From positions 1 through 23,360 of the forward strand of contig CAVFXQ010000039.1 of assembly GCA_963626555.1 (NCBI GenBank): a stretch of DNA of 23,360 nt, written 5' to 3'. Positions within the stretch are counted from its first letter, which is position 1. Each line of letters begins with the position of its first letter. Shown piece after piece: positions 1 through 7,028 of this stretch. The notes beneath the pieces are model-generated. The model was not told the origin of the DNA and searched no databases. It worked only from the letters and a program-made list of their open reading frames with translations. The stretch comes from UBA1181 sp963626555 (lineage in GTDB: Bacteria > Bacteroidota > Bacteroidia > Bacteroidales > Paludibacteraceae). The translations under genes and the position numbers were made by a program.

Positions 1-1
1 C

Positions 2-52
2 GAAGAAATTGATATGCAATATACAGGTCATTTCACATTGATCAGACAATAG
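2..52 (+). CDS. C-terminal end of an unidentified protein (5' truncated by window edge)
   Basis: The frame starting at base 2 is open and reads EEIDMQYTGHFTLIRQ before TAG at 50-52. I do not recognise the protein. It is called as coding because the opposite strand at the far end of the window (23309-23359) ends in the same peptide apart from the first visible residue, while most third codon positions differ. That is what two real, related genes would show. The next gene starts only 11 bases after the stop, which suggests co-transcription with the RluA-family synthase. Confidence 0.6.
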   Translation, partial: EEIDMQYTGHFTLIRQ

Positions 53-63
53 GCGGATCTGTT

Positions 64-1674
64 ATGATCCATAAACTCAATACAAAGGGGAAGGAACAGT
101 TTTCAGGGCTGTTTACCTTCCCCTTTGCTTATGTGCCGCACCCTTTGTGCGTAGAAGCAGCGAATCAAGTAAAAGCGTACTTGAGAACTCAATTGCGGTG
201 GTCATACGAGGTTGCGGAGGGAAAAATGTTTGGTGTCTTGGTCGTAAGGAATACCAGTGATGAAATAGGCTTCCTTGCTGCTTTTTCAGGGCAGTTAGGA
301 GGTTCTTATATTCACGACTATTTCGTGCCACCTATCTATGATTTAAATGCTCCGACTTCCTTTTTCCGAGAAGAAGAGAAAAAGATTGTAGAGGTTAATG
401 ATCAAATTGAGACTTTAGAATCATCCGAGGAGTTTGAGCAAGCAAAATCAAAGCTCATTTCAGCTGAACTTCTACTTCGTCAGACGGTTACAACGTGGAG
501 TGAAAAATTAAAAACGAGTAAAGAAGACAGAGATTTCCTACGAGAAACATTGCCTGCTGCTTTCTATCATTATGAAGATTTGGAAAGAGAAAGTCAATTC
601 TTAAAGGCAGAGGCAAAACGCAAAAAGAAAGAAATTGAGAATCTTGTGGCAGAAGCAAAAAAGAATGTATTTCGTGTGGAATGTCAAATTGAGGAATTGA
701 AGGAAAAACGACGTAGAATGTCAAAAGATCTTCAAATTCAACTATTTAACCAATTTGTGATTTACAATGCACGAAAAGAAAAATGCTGTCTAAACGACCT
801 TTTCGCGCCGAAACTTCCTCCCAGTGGGGCAGGAGAGTGTTGCGCCCCTAAGTTGTTGCAATATGCCTATCAGAACAATCTTCTGCCCCTTTGTATGGCT
901 GAATTTTGGATGGGTAAATCGCCTAAGGATATAGTTCGAGTGGAAGGTGAGTTTTACCCTGCTTGCGTGTCTAAATGCAAGCCTATTCTTGATTTTATGT
1001 TGTTAGGTTTGACTGTAGAGCCAAATCCAATCGCAACGCAATCGGTTGACGAGAAAATTGACATTGTCTACGAAGATGATTATCTAATAGTGGTCAATAA
1101 AAAGTCGGGCATGCTTTCTGCCCCAGGTTTAGTTGGAGGAATATCTGTTGAGGAGATTTTGCAAAAAAAATATCCTTTGAATAAAATAAAAGCAGCTCAT
1201 CGCTTAGATATGGCAACATCGGGTCTACTTTTGGTCGCTAAAAACGAGAAAGTCTACAAAAATCTGCAATGTCAATTTGCTACCAGAAAAGTAAAGAAAC
1301 GATACTTCGCCATCTTAGATGGTAAAGTTGAGCAAATGTCAGGTGAAGTTAATTTGCCTCTTTCTCCCGATTGGAACAATCGACCTTGTCAGAAAGTAGA
1401 CTATGAAAACGGGAAATCTGCTTTGACGAAGTACGAAGTGATTACTGTATCAGACGGAAAAACAATGGTTTGGTTTTACCCTCAAACAGGTCGGACGCAT
1501 CAACTGCGTTTGCATTCAGCCCATCCAAATGGTTTGAACGCTCCTATTATAGGAGATCAACTCTACGGAAAACCAAATGGTAGACTGTGCTTGGTGGCGC
1601 AAAAAATAACATTTCGACATCCCATTTCTGAAAAAGAAATGACTTTTGAGGTAGAAGCAAGTGTAGACTATTAA
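64..1674 (+). CDS. RluA-family pseudouridine synthase with long N-terminal extension
   Basis: 536 residues. The C-terminal part (about 331-536) is an RluA-type catalytic domain that isomerises uridine to pseudouridine in rRNA or tRNA. The signature HRLDMATSGLLLVAK contains the presumed nucleophile Asp382, followed by the usual QTGRTHQLRLH motif near the end. Ordinary RluA proteins are about 220-330 residues; here some 330 residues precede the catalytic domain. They comprise a globular start (1-110, with GGSYIHDYFVPP), a charged helical stretch likely to be coiled coil (about 105-235), and a cysteine-rich block (C241, C242, C259, C260, C277, C301, C305). No S4 domain is visible. This long form is, to my knowledge, common in Bacteroidetes. 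The target RNA cannot be read from sequence. ATG at 64 follows the preceding stop by 11 bases. The 3' end overlaps the convergent sigma-factor gene by four bases. Confidence 0.93.
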   Translation: MIHKLNTKGKEQFSGLFTFPFAYVPHPLCVEAANQVKAYLRTQLRWSYEVAEGKMFGVLVVRNTSDEIGFLAAFSGQLGGSYIHDYFVPPIYDLNAPTSFFREEEKKIVEVNDQIETLESSEEFEQAKSKLISAELLLRQTVTTWSEKLKTSKEDRDFLRETLPAAFYHYEDLERESQFLKAEAKRKKKEIENLVAEAKKNVFRVECQIEELKEKRRRMSKDLQIQLFNQFVIYNARKEKCCLNDLFAPKLPPSGAGECCAPKLLQYAYQNNLLPLCMAEFWMGKSPKDIVRVEGEFYPACVSKCKPILDFMLLGLTVEPNPIATQSVDEKIDIVYEDDYLIVVNKKSGMLSAPGLVGGISVEEILQKKYPLNKIKAAHRLDMATSGLLLVAKNEKVYKNLQCQFATRKVKKRYFAILDGKVEQMSGEVNLPLSPDWNNRPCQKVDYENGKSALTKYEVITVSDGKTMVWFYPQTGRTHQLRLHSAHPNGLNAPIIGDQLYGKPNGRLCLVAQKITFRHPISEKEMTFEVEASVDY

Positions 1675-1684
1675 TAGTCCACAC
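1661..1684. terminator. Palindrome spanning two convergent stop codons
   Basis: GTGTAGACTATT is followed at once by AATAGTCCACAC, its reverse complement with one difference (an A/G position that can form a wobble pair on one strand). The centre TTAA carries the stop codons of the RluA-family gene (1672-1674) and of the sigma-factor gene (complement of 1671-1673). There is no U-tract on either side, so a terminator role is inference. It could act as a shared 3'-end hairpin. Confidence 0.4.
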
Positions 1685-2258
1685 CCACTTTATTCTCAGC
1701 TGCTAATTTTTTGAGATTGATTAACGCATAGCGGATTCTTCCGAGTGCTGTGTTGATGCTGATGTTTTCTGCAACGGCAATGTCTTTGAAACTCATCTCT
1801 TTGAAGAATCTCATTCTTACGATGGTTTGTTGGTTTTCTGGTAGTTGGTCAATCAAATCAATAACATCATTGATCATATTTTCTTTCTGCCAATACTCTT
1901 CTAATCCATCGTCGCATAACTTGATGTCGTTGAGTAAGTCAACCTCATAGTCATCGTTCGACACTGTATTGTCGCTTTTTGTTTTTCTGAAAGAGTCGAT
2001 GACGAGATTGTGTGCGATTCTGAGAATCCACGGACCGAACTTCCCTTTTTCTGTATATCCGCCCTGTTTGATTGTGGTGATAGCCTTGACAAACGTATCT
2101 TGGAAAATATCGTTTGCAACATCAGTATCTTTGGTAGAGGCATAGATATAACTAAAAACTTTGCTTTTGTACCTTTTAAGTAACTCGTCGAATGCGGCGT
2201 TATTGTTCATCGCATACAAACGTACCAACTCCTCGTCGGTTCTATTTTGTAATTCCAT
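1671..2258 (-). CDS. RNA polymerase sigma factor, ECF (RpoE-like) family
   Basis: 195 residues, the usual ECF length. Region 2 spans about 20-92: helices around AFDELLKRYKSKVFSYI, then DVANDIFQDTFVKAI and KFGPWILRIAHNLVIDSFRK, which are the core-binding and -10 recognition parts. An acidic linker (95-125) leads to region 4 (about 134-187), with QLPENQQTIVRMRFF and the helix-turn-helix FKDIAVAENISINTALGRIRYAL for -35 recognition. It directs core RNA polymerase to a promoter set that the sequence does not reveal. No anti-sigma gene lies next to it (the neighbours are fmt upstream and the RluA-family gene downstream), so classic anti-sigma control from this locus is not supported. A Bacteroidetes-type promoter lies about 115 bases upstream. 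The gene ends in VDY, the same last three residues as its convergent neighbour, because both ends are encoded in one palindrome. Confidence 0.92.
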   Translation of the reverse strand: MELQNRTDEELVRLYAMNNNAAFDELLKRYKSKVFSYIYASTKDTDVANDIFQDTFVKAITTIKQGGYTEKGKFGPWILRIAHNLVIDSFRKTKSDNTVSNDDYEVDLLNDIKLCDDGLEEYWQKENMINDVIDLIDQLPENQQTIVRMRFFKEMSFKDIAVAENISINTALGRIRYALINLKKLAAENKVGVDY

Positions 2259-2348
2259 ATTTCTTAATTTTTTAATTAAGTAGGAATGTTTCGATAGGCA
2301 AATTGTTTTTAGTTAATACTATAAATTTTTTCAATGTTTATCTTTTCT

Positions 2349-2371
2349 CCATTGTGGATAGAAGACAATGG
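2349..2371 (-). other. Hairpin at the predicted 5' end of the sigma-factor transcript
   Basis: CCATTGT and ACAATGG form a perfect 7-bp stem around a 9-base loop. It lies directly downstream (in the direction of transcription) of the TAnnTTTG box at 2372-2379. If that promoter is used, the start would fall close to or within the repeat, so it would be at the mRNA 5' end or be a DNA site overlapping the start. Function unknown. Confidence 0.35.
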
Positions 2372-2401
2372 CAAATGTAACTTTTTTATTGTAGTCTCAA
2401 A
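2372..2401 (-). promoter_or_regulatory. Promoter of the sigma-factor gene (Bacteroidetes type)
   Basis: On the minus strand TACATTTG (2372-2379) matches TAnnTTTG exactly. TTTG at 2398-2401 lies 18 bases upstream, matching the -33 element. The leader to the ATG at 2258 would be a little over 100 nt. Assignment is by consensus only. Confidence 0.6.
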
Positions 2402-2428
2402 ACTATGTCTTACGAAAAAATCTGAATT

Positions 2429-3397
2429 TTAAGAAAATTTAAACTGTTCAATGTTCTTAAATCCTCTTAAAAACTCTTCCGCTGTGATCCTTTTTTTTCC
2501 AGGCATCTGCAATGAAAGAATTCGAACAAATCCTGAATCTACGGCTACGTCAAGAGTCTTCTTTTCTGCTCTGATAGTTCCGAATGGCAATGCGTGTTCT
2601 TCGTTAATGACTTGAGTGTCAAAAATTTTCACGTTGTGTTCTGAGCCATTCCCATCCGTCAAAATACTCCATGCCGCAGGGTAGGGCGATAAACCTCTTA
2701 CAAGATTATGTATGGAAATTGGTGATTTACTCCAATCTAACTTACAGGTTTCTTTGAAGATTTTTGGAGCTGTCTTCAGTTCTGCTTCGTTGGTATAGAA
2801 CTCTTTTTGCTCGGTGGTTTCTAATTTCCCCTCAATAAGTAGATCTACAGTTTTCAACACTAAGTCGGCTCCGATTTGCATCAGTTTGTCGTGGATAGAG
2901 CCGACATTGTCTTTGTCTTCAATTGCGATTTTTTCTTGTAAAGCGATCTTTCCTGTGTCAATTTCTTCCGTCAAGAAGAAGGTGGTAACGCCTGTCTCTT
3001 TCTCTCCATTGATGACTGCCCAGTTGAGTGGGGCAGCCCCACGATATTGAGGAAGAAGAGCAGCATGAAGGTTAAATGTGCCATATTTAGGCATGTCCCA
3101 AACCACTTTAGGCAACATTCGGAAAGCAACTACAATCTGTAAGTCTGCCTTCCACGCCCTGAGTGATTCGAGAAACTCTTCGTTTTTTAGCTTTTCTGGT
3201 TGCAACAATGGAATGTTATGTGCCACGGCGAATTCCTTTACAGGGGAAGACTGAATCTTATGTCCTCGTCCTGCCTCCTTGTCTGGCATTGTAATACATC
3301 CTACGATGTTGTAGCCGTTATCAACTAATCTTTTTAGAGGCTCTACCGCAAATTCGGGAGTCCCCATATAAACAATTCGTAGTGATTTTTTATCCAT
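2429..3397 (-). CDS. fmt: Methionyl-tRNA formyltransferase
   Basis: 322 residues, a normal length for Fmt. The enzyme transfers a formyl group from 10-formyltetrahydrofolate to methionyl-initiator tRNA in the cytoplasm before translation initiation. The N-terminal Rossmann-like domain begins RIVYMGTPEFAVEPL. The catalytic set is clear: Asn109 and His111 in FNLHAALLPQYRGAAPLNWA, and Asp147 in EEIDTGK. The C-terminal OB-like tRNA-binding domain follows from about residue 205. It is the last gene of a minus-strand run nadK, DUF5020, NCS2 permease, fmt, starting 29 bases after the permease stop. No clear intrinsic terminator follows the stop; the next gene, for the sigma factor, has its own promoter. 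Confidence 0.97.
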   Translation of the reverse strand: MDKKSLRIVYMGTPEFAVEPLKRLVDNGYNIVGCITMPDKEAGRGHKIQSSPVKEFAVAHNIPLLQPEKLKNEEFLESLRAWKADLQIVVAFRMLPKVVWDMPKYGTFNLHAALLPQYRGAAPLNWAVINGEKETGVTTFFLTEEIDTGKIALQEKIAIEDKDNVGSIHDKLMQIGADLVLKTVDLLIEGKLETTEQKEFYTNEAELKTAPKIFKETCKLDWSKSPISIHNLVRGLSPYPAAWSILTDGNGSEHNVKIFDTQVINEEHALPFGTIRAEKKTLDVAVDSGFVRILSLQMPGKKRITAEEFLRGFKNIEQFKFS

Positions 3398-3426
3398 TGT
3401 GAACCTTTAAAACTGAAGATTAATTT

Positions 3427-4716
3427 TTACAAAAATGCATATCTCAAGATAAAGAGCACGCCAATAACAATCGTGCTTATACTCAAATCTTTCCATTTTC
3501 CAGTGAAAACGTGCAGTAAGACGTATGAAATAACTCCTAAGAGAATTCCGTCTGAGATACTGTATGTCAAAGGCATCATGACGATGGAGATAAAGCATGG
3601 AATAGACTTGATGTGGTTTCTAAAGTCAATTTTGCTGATGTCAGTGATCATCATAACTCCCACCAAAAAGAGGGCTGAAGCTGTTGCTTGAGATGGAATG
3701 GACAGAAAGAAAGGAGCAAAGAAAAGTGATAAGATAAAGCAGACAGAAACAACAAATGCAGTGAGTCCGCTGCGCCCACCCTCATTGACACCTGAGGCAC
3801 TTTCGACATAGGTAGAAACGGTAGATGTTCCTAATATTGCACCGAATGTCGTACCAATAGCATCTGCCATAAAGGCTTTGTTCATACGGAGGGGATTGCC
3901 ATCCTTGTCAATTAAGTTTGCCTGATTACTAACACCTACGAGTGTTCCAATCGTGTCGAATATATCAACAAAAAGGAATGTGAACACGCAGATTAGCATA
4001 TCAAACGAAAAAAGCTCGCTCCAGTCCATTTTGCAGAAAATAGGCTCAATAGAAGGTGGCGTGTCAAAAATACCGCCGAATTGCGTTACGTTTAAAGGAA
4101 TACCAATAATTGTGGTCGCAATAATTCCGATGAGCAATGCGCCTTTTACTTTCAAAATAATCAACACGGAAGTAAATAAAATCCCGAAAATTGCTAACAA
4201 GACTGAACTTGAATGTAGGTCTCCCAATGTGACGAATGTGGCGGTACTGCTTGTTACGATTCCTGCGTTCTTTAGTCCGATAAATGCGATGAACAGTCCG
4301 ATGCCGGGTGCGATTGCTGAACGCAAGGCTCGAGGCAAGGCTTCAACAATCATATTTCTCAAACCTGTGACGGTGAGAATGATGAAGATGATACCTTCGA
4401 TGAAGATGGCTGATAAAGCAAATTGCCATGTATGTCCCATGGTTAGGCAGACGGTAAAGGCAAAAAATGCATTCAGTCCCATTGCTGGCGCCAAGGCAAA
4501 AGGTAGTTTTGCATAAAAGGCCATTACGAGGGTGGCTACAGCGGCAGAAATGGCTGTTGTCGTGAAGACAGCGTTTTTATCCATACCTGTATTCGAAAGG
4601 ATATCAGGATTGACCGCCAAAATGTACGCCATCGTCAAAAATGTAGTAATTCCCGCTATTATCTCTTTCTTTATCGTCATTTTATTGGCATCAAAGCCAA
4701 ATAGTCTCTCTAACAT
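3427..4716 (-). CDS. NCS2-family purine permease (AzgA/PbuG type)
   Basis: 429 residues of almost continuous hydrophobic segments, about 12-14 membrane spans, as expected for the nucleobase-cation symporter 2 fold. The adenine/guanine/hypoxanthine branch is indicated by its start (FGFDANKMTIKKEIIAGITTFLTMAYIL), by APAMGLNAFFAF, by FVDIFDTIGTLVGV and by GTSTVSTYVESASGVNEGGRSG, the conserved substrate- and ion-site regions of that branch. It probably imports purine bases across the inner membrane with a cation. The exact substrate is not readable. It lies 39 bases downstream of the DUF5020 barrel gene and 29 bases upstream of fmt, so it is probably co-transcribed with both. Confidence 0.93.
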   Translation of the reverse strand: MLERLFGFDANKMTIKKEIIAGITTFLTMAYILAVNPDILSNTGMDKNAVFTTTAISAAVATLVMAFYAKLPFALAPAMGLNAFFAFTVCLTMGHTWQFALSAIFIEGIIFIILTVTGLRNMIVEALPRALRSAIAPGIGLFIAFIGLKNAGIVTSSTATFVTLGDLHSSSVLLAIFGILFTSVLIILKVKGALLIGIIATTIIGIPLNVTQFGGIFDTPPSIEPIFCKMDWSELFSFDMLICVFTFLFVDIFDTIGTLVGVSNQANLIDKDGNPLRMNKAFMADAIGTTFGAILGTSTVSTYVESASGVNEGGRSGLTAFVVSVCFILSLFFAPFFLSIPSQATASALFLVGVMMITDISKIDFRNHIKSIPCFISIVMMPLTYSISDGILLGVISYVLLHVFTGKWKDLSISTIVIGVLFILRYAFL

Positions 4717-4755
4717 AATCTCAACACTATGGTTTAGTTTGTTTCTCGTTTTTCT

Positions 4756-5529
4756 TTAGAAAATATACTTCACAGCCAATGTCGGATTAAAGAAGAATGC
4801 TTGGTCGCATCCATCAGAAGGATAGATCATATTGACAGAATACTCTAACTCAGTACCTACGCTGAATTTTTTGTCTTCTCTGTTTCTTCCGATGATATTA
4901 AACCAAAATTGAGGCTCGGAAGAGAAATTAATACCCTTCTTTTGTTCTCCATTCTCCTTGAATTTTGGAATATAGCAGTAGCAGATGTCAAAATATCCTG
5001 CGAACGTACATAGGTCTTTTGCAAAGGAAAGACTCCATACGCCGGTAAGCTGGAAGCTTGGATGCGCATCTAAATTGCCTTGCTTGAAATATTGTTTGTA
5101 CATTAATTCAACGGAAAGTGTTTTCGAGTAGTCATCGCTATTCCAACTCCATGCGGGACCTACTAGCATGCTATGCTGATAACGAGATGCGATGTTTGTG
5201 TATTTGTTGATTCCCAACCCTCCGTCATACTCAATATGTCCTGCGAAGGTGTGGTTGGTTTCTCCTATTTTCGCAAAGTTAAACTCTCGGTAAATCTCCC
5301 AATAGGCAGCACCCATACCGTCTGAATAGTAGTCCATGTCTACAAAGAAATAATTATTTCCGAGTTTGTCTGATTTGAAGAACTCAACTGTAGAGGTTAC
5401 ATACGGACGAGTTGACTCAGCATTGGGGTAAAGTAGGCGACCGAAGTCGTAGTGCAATTGAAGATTTACTTGCGCCATTGTTACGATAGCGTAAAAAGCC
5501 ATGATAGGCAAAAGAAAAAATCGTCTCAC
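4756..5529 (-). CDS. DUF5020-like outer-membrane beta-barrel, possible nucleoside/purine channel
   Basis: 257 residues. A signal peptide (RRFFLLPIMAFYAIVTMAQ, cleavage after about residue 19) precedes alternating aromatic and polar strands such as NYFFVDMDYYSDG and FNFAGHIEYDGG-like segments. The chain ends in VKYIF, a terminal Phe typical of barrels inserted by the BAM machinery. I recognise it as DUF5020-like, a family resembling Tsx-type nucleoside channels; this is from memory, not a search. Its place directly upstream of a purine permease supports a role in purine or nucleoside passage across the outer membrane. The start codon is GTG (complement of 5527-5529). An in-frame TAA lies two codons upstream, and the next Met would cut into the signal peptide, so GTG is the only sensible start. 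Confidence 0.8.
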   Translation of the reverse strand: MRRFFLLPIMAFYAIVTMAQVNLQLHYDFGRLLYPNAESTRPYVTSTVEFFKSDKLGNNYFFVDMDYYSDGMGAAYWEIYREFNFAKIGETNHTFAGHIEYDGGLGINKYTNIASRYQHSMLVGPAWSWNSDDYSKTLSVELMYKQYFKQGNLDAHPSFQLTGVWSLSFAKDLCTFAGYFDICYCYIPKFKENGEQKKGINFSSEPQFWFNIIGRNREDKKFSVGTELEYSVNMIYPSDGCDQAFFFNPTLAVKYIF

Positions 5530-5563
5530 TGTTTAGGTTTTTAGGTTAATTTATAGGTTCTAA

Positions 5564-6436
5564 TTATTTTCGAGTTCCGGTTCCCCACATAAGTTTTTCT
5601 CTGAGGTTATTGAAGAAATCATGATCTTGCTGTCTGAGAATCTTTGTGGTGAAATTTGCTTTCTTGATTTTAAGAGGAATCTGTTCGTTGAACACGTTGT
5701 TTCGTCCGTCTAAGGCGATGAGATATTGTTTGTTTCTACTTTCCACACGAAGATTTATCTCCCAATCGTCTGGAATGATGATTGGGCGCACGTTCAGGCT
5801 GTGAGGTGCGACTGGTGTGATGATAAAATTGGAGGCTTGAGGCACAAGGATGGGACCTCCGACGCTCATAGAGTAGGCTGTGGAGCCTGTGGCTGTGGCG
5901 ATTAATAGCCCGTCTGCTTGGTAGGAATTGATGAATGTACCATTGGCCCAAGCATGAATAGTAATCATTGAGGAACAATCGCGCTTCAGAATGGCGATTT
6001 CGTTCATGGCGTAGTTGAAGTCTGTGTAGTCGCGATCCTCTGTATAGAGTCGTAGCCAAGCATGCTCTTCTGTCCTAAAACGACCTTCCAAGACATTGGA
6101 GAGGCAATTTTCAATATCATTGCCTGGCACGTCGGCTAAGAAGCCCAAACGACCTGCGTTAATGCCCATGATTGGGGTGTCTTTACGACCGATTTTCGCA
6201 GCGGTGCGAATGAATGTTCCATCACCTCCGATACTGATCGCTAAGTCGGCATCGAAATCGTTGTCCTCTATGATTGTATGTTTAAAAGAAAGGTCTGTGC
6301 CTTTTTCTACTAAGAATCGGCAAAATGCGGGTTCTAAAAGAATTTCTGCATTACGATCTAATAATAAATCGACTACTTTGCGAGTGTATTCCGCAACTTC
6401 GATTCTTCGTTTGTTCCCGAAAATTGCAACCTTCAT
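5564..6436 (-). CDS. nadK: NAD kinase
   Basis: 290 residues, standard for bacterial NadK, which phosphorylates NAD to NADP in the cytoplasm. The ATP/polyphosphate motif GGDGT is at 70-74 with its catalytic Asp72. NAGRLGFL is at 93-100, the NE pair at 145-146, and the NAD-site motif DGLLIATATGSTAYSMSVGGP (21 residues from 175, key residues TGSTAY) follows. First gene of the run nadK, DUF5020, permease, fmt, with gaps of about 30-40 bases. A strong intrinsic terminator (6460-6494) lies only about 24 bases before its ATG, so the source of its transcript is unclear: read-through from rpmE2, or a promoter hidden in or around the hairpin. Confidence 0.97.
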   Translation of the reverse strand: MKVAIFGNKRRIEVAEYTRKVVDLLLDRNAEILLEPAFCRFLVEKGTDLSFKHTIIEDNDFDADLAISIGGDGTFIRTAAKIGRKDTPIMGINAGRLGFLADVPGNDIENCLSNVLEGRFRTEEHAWLRLYTEDRDYTDFNYAMNEIAILKRDCSSMITIHAWANGTFINSYQADGLLIATATGSTAYSMSVGGPILVPQASNFIITPVAPHSLNVRPIIIPDDWEINLRVESRNKQYLIALDGRNNVFNEQIPLKIKKANFTTKILRQQDHDFFNNLREKLMWGTGTRK

Positions 6437-6459
6437 TGTATTTATGAAATTAATGATTT

Positions 6460-6494
6460 AAAAAAAGGACGTCTACCATAAAGTAGACATCCTT
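6460..6494 (-). terminator. Intrinsic terminator after rpmE2
   Basis: On the minus strand AAGGATGTCTAC pairs with GTAGACGTCCTT (12 bp, one G-U pair) around a 6-base loop (6477-6482). Seven U residues follow. This is the canonical form for ending the rpmE2 transcript. It lies just upstream of nadK. Confidence 0.85.
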
Positions 6495-6568
6495 GTATGT
6501 CTTTCCAGAAAAGTATCACTTTCTGTGTTTGTCCGAAGTGGATTTTTGGAAAGAAACACGAATGTGAA

Positions 6569-6820
6569 TTATTTCTTTCTGTTTCCGTAACGGCTCATGA
6601 ACTTATCCACACGACCTGCGGTGTCGACCATCTTAGACTTTCCTGTGAAGAAAGGGTGTGAAGATGATGAAATTTCAAGTTTTACAAGTGGCAAAGTCTC
6701 ACCATCAATTTCGATAGTGTCCTTTGTGGCTACTGTTGAACGAGTAATAAACGTGTCACCGTTAGACAAGTCTTTGAACACAACTGGACGGTAATTCTCT
6801 GGTTGAATTTCCTTATTCAT
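6569..6820 (-). CDS. rpmE2: 50S ribosomal protein L31, type B (zinc-free)
   Basis: 83 residues. The start HP-rich core is typical of type B L31: NYRPVVFKDLSNGDTFITRST, then ISSSSHPFFTGKSKMVDTAGRVDKFMSRYG. It contains no cysteine, so it lacks the zinc ribbon of type A L31. L31 helps bridge the two ribosomal subunits. In several bacteria the type B form is induced under zinc shortage. In Bacteroidetes it is, as far as I know, often the only L31, so zinc control should not be assumed here. It has its own promoter-like element (6879-6909) and its own terminator, so it is probably monocistronic. Confidence 0.96.
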   Translation of the reverse strand: MNKEIQPENYRPVVFKDLSNGDTFITRSTVATKDTIEIDGETLPLVKLEISSSSHPFFTGKSKMVDTAGRVDKFMSRYGNRKK

Positions 6821-6878
6821 TTTTTATAAGTTTTTAATTTACACATTAATTTGTTGGTAACCTATGCAAATGGCGGTG

Positions 6879-6909
6879 CAAATTTAAAAGAAAAAAACTT
6901 AAAAAAAAA
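6879..6909 (-). promoter_or_regulatory. Promoter of rpmE2
   Basis: On the minus strand TAAATTTG (6879-6886) matches TAnnTTTG exactly. The -33 position 19 bases upstream falls in an A/T tract and reads TTTT rather than TTTG. The leader would be about 50 nt. TGCAAAT occurs twice close together here (starting at 6865 and 6878 on the plus strand), overlapping the box; this may be chance. Confidence 0.5.
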
Positions 6910-7028
6910 CATTGTGGCTTTTTTTTAGTGATTGTGGAAAACTTCTTGTACTTTTACGACCCCCAACGGGAACGGATGAATATCAGTTGCCTCTTTGAAT
7001 TAAGGTCTATTTACATTTAGTTTTAGAA

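Noticed and set aside
3953..4516. Plus-strand open frame of 187 codons
   Set aside because: It lies wholly antisense within the NCS2 permease gene, whose conserved motifs are intact. The translation has no recognisable domain.
6569..6820. Zinc (Zur) control of the zinc-free L31 gene
   Set aside because: No Zur-like palindrome is visible upstream. The cysteine-free L31 is, to my knowledge, usual in this phylum and not by itself a sign of zinc regulation.
6949..6956. TACTTTTA as a promoter of the cyclophilin gene
   Set aside because: The last base deviates from the consensus, and the nearest upstream TTG is only 14 bases away. Not strong enough to list as a feature.
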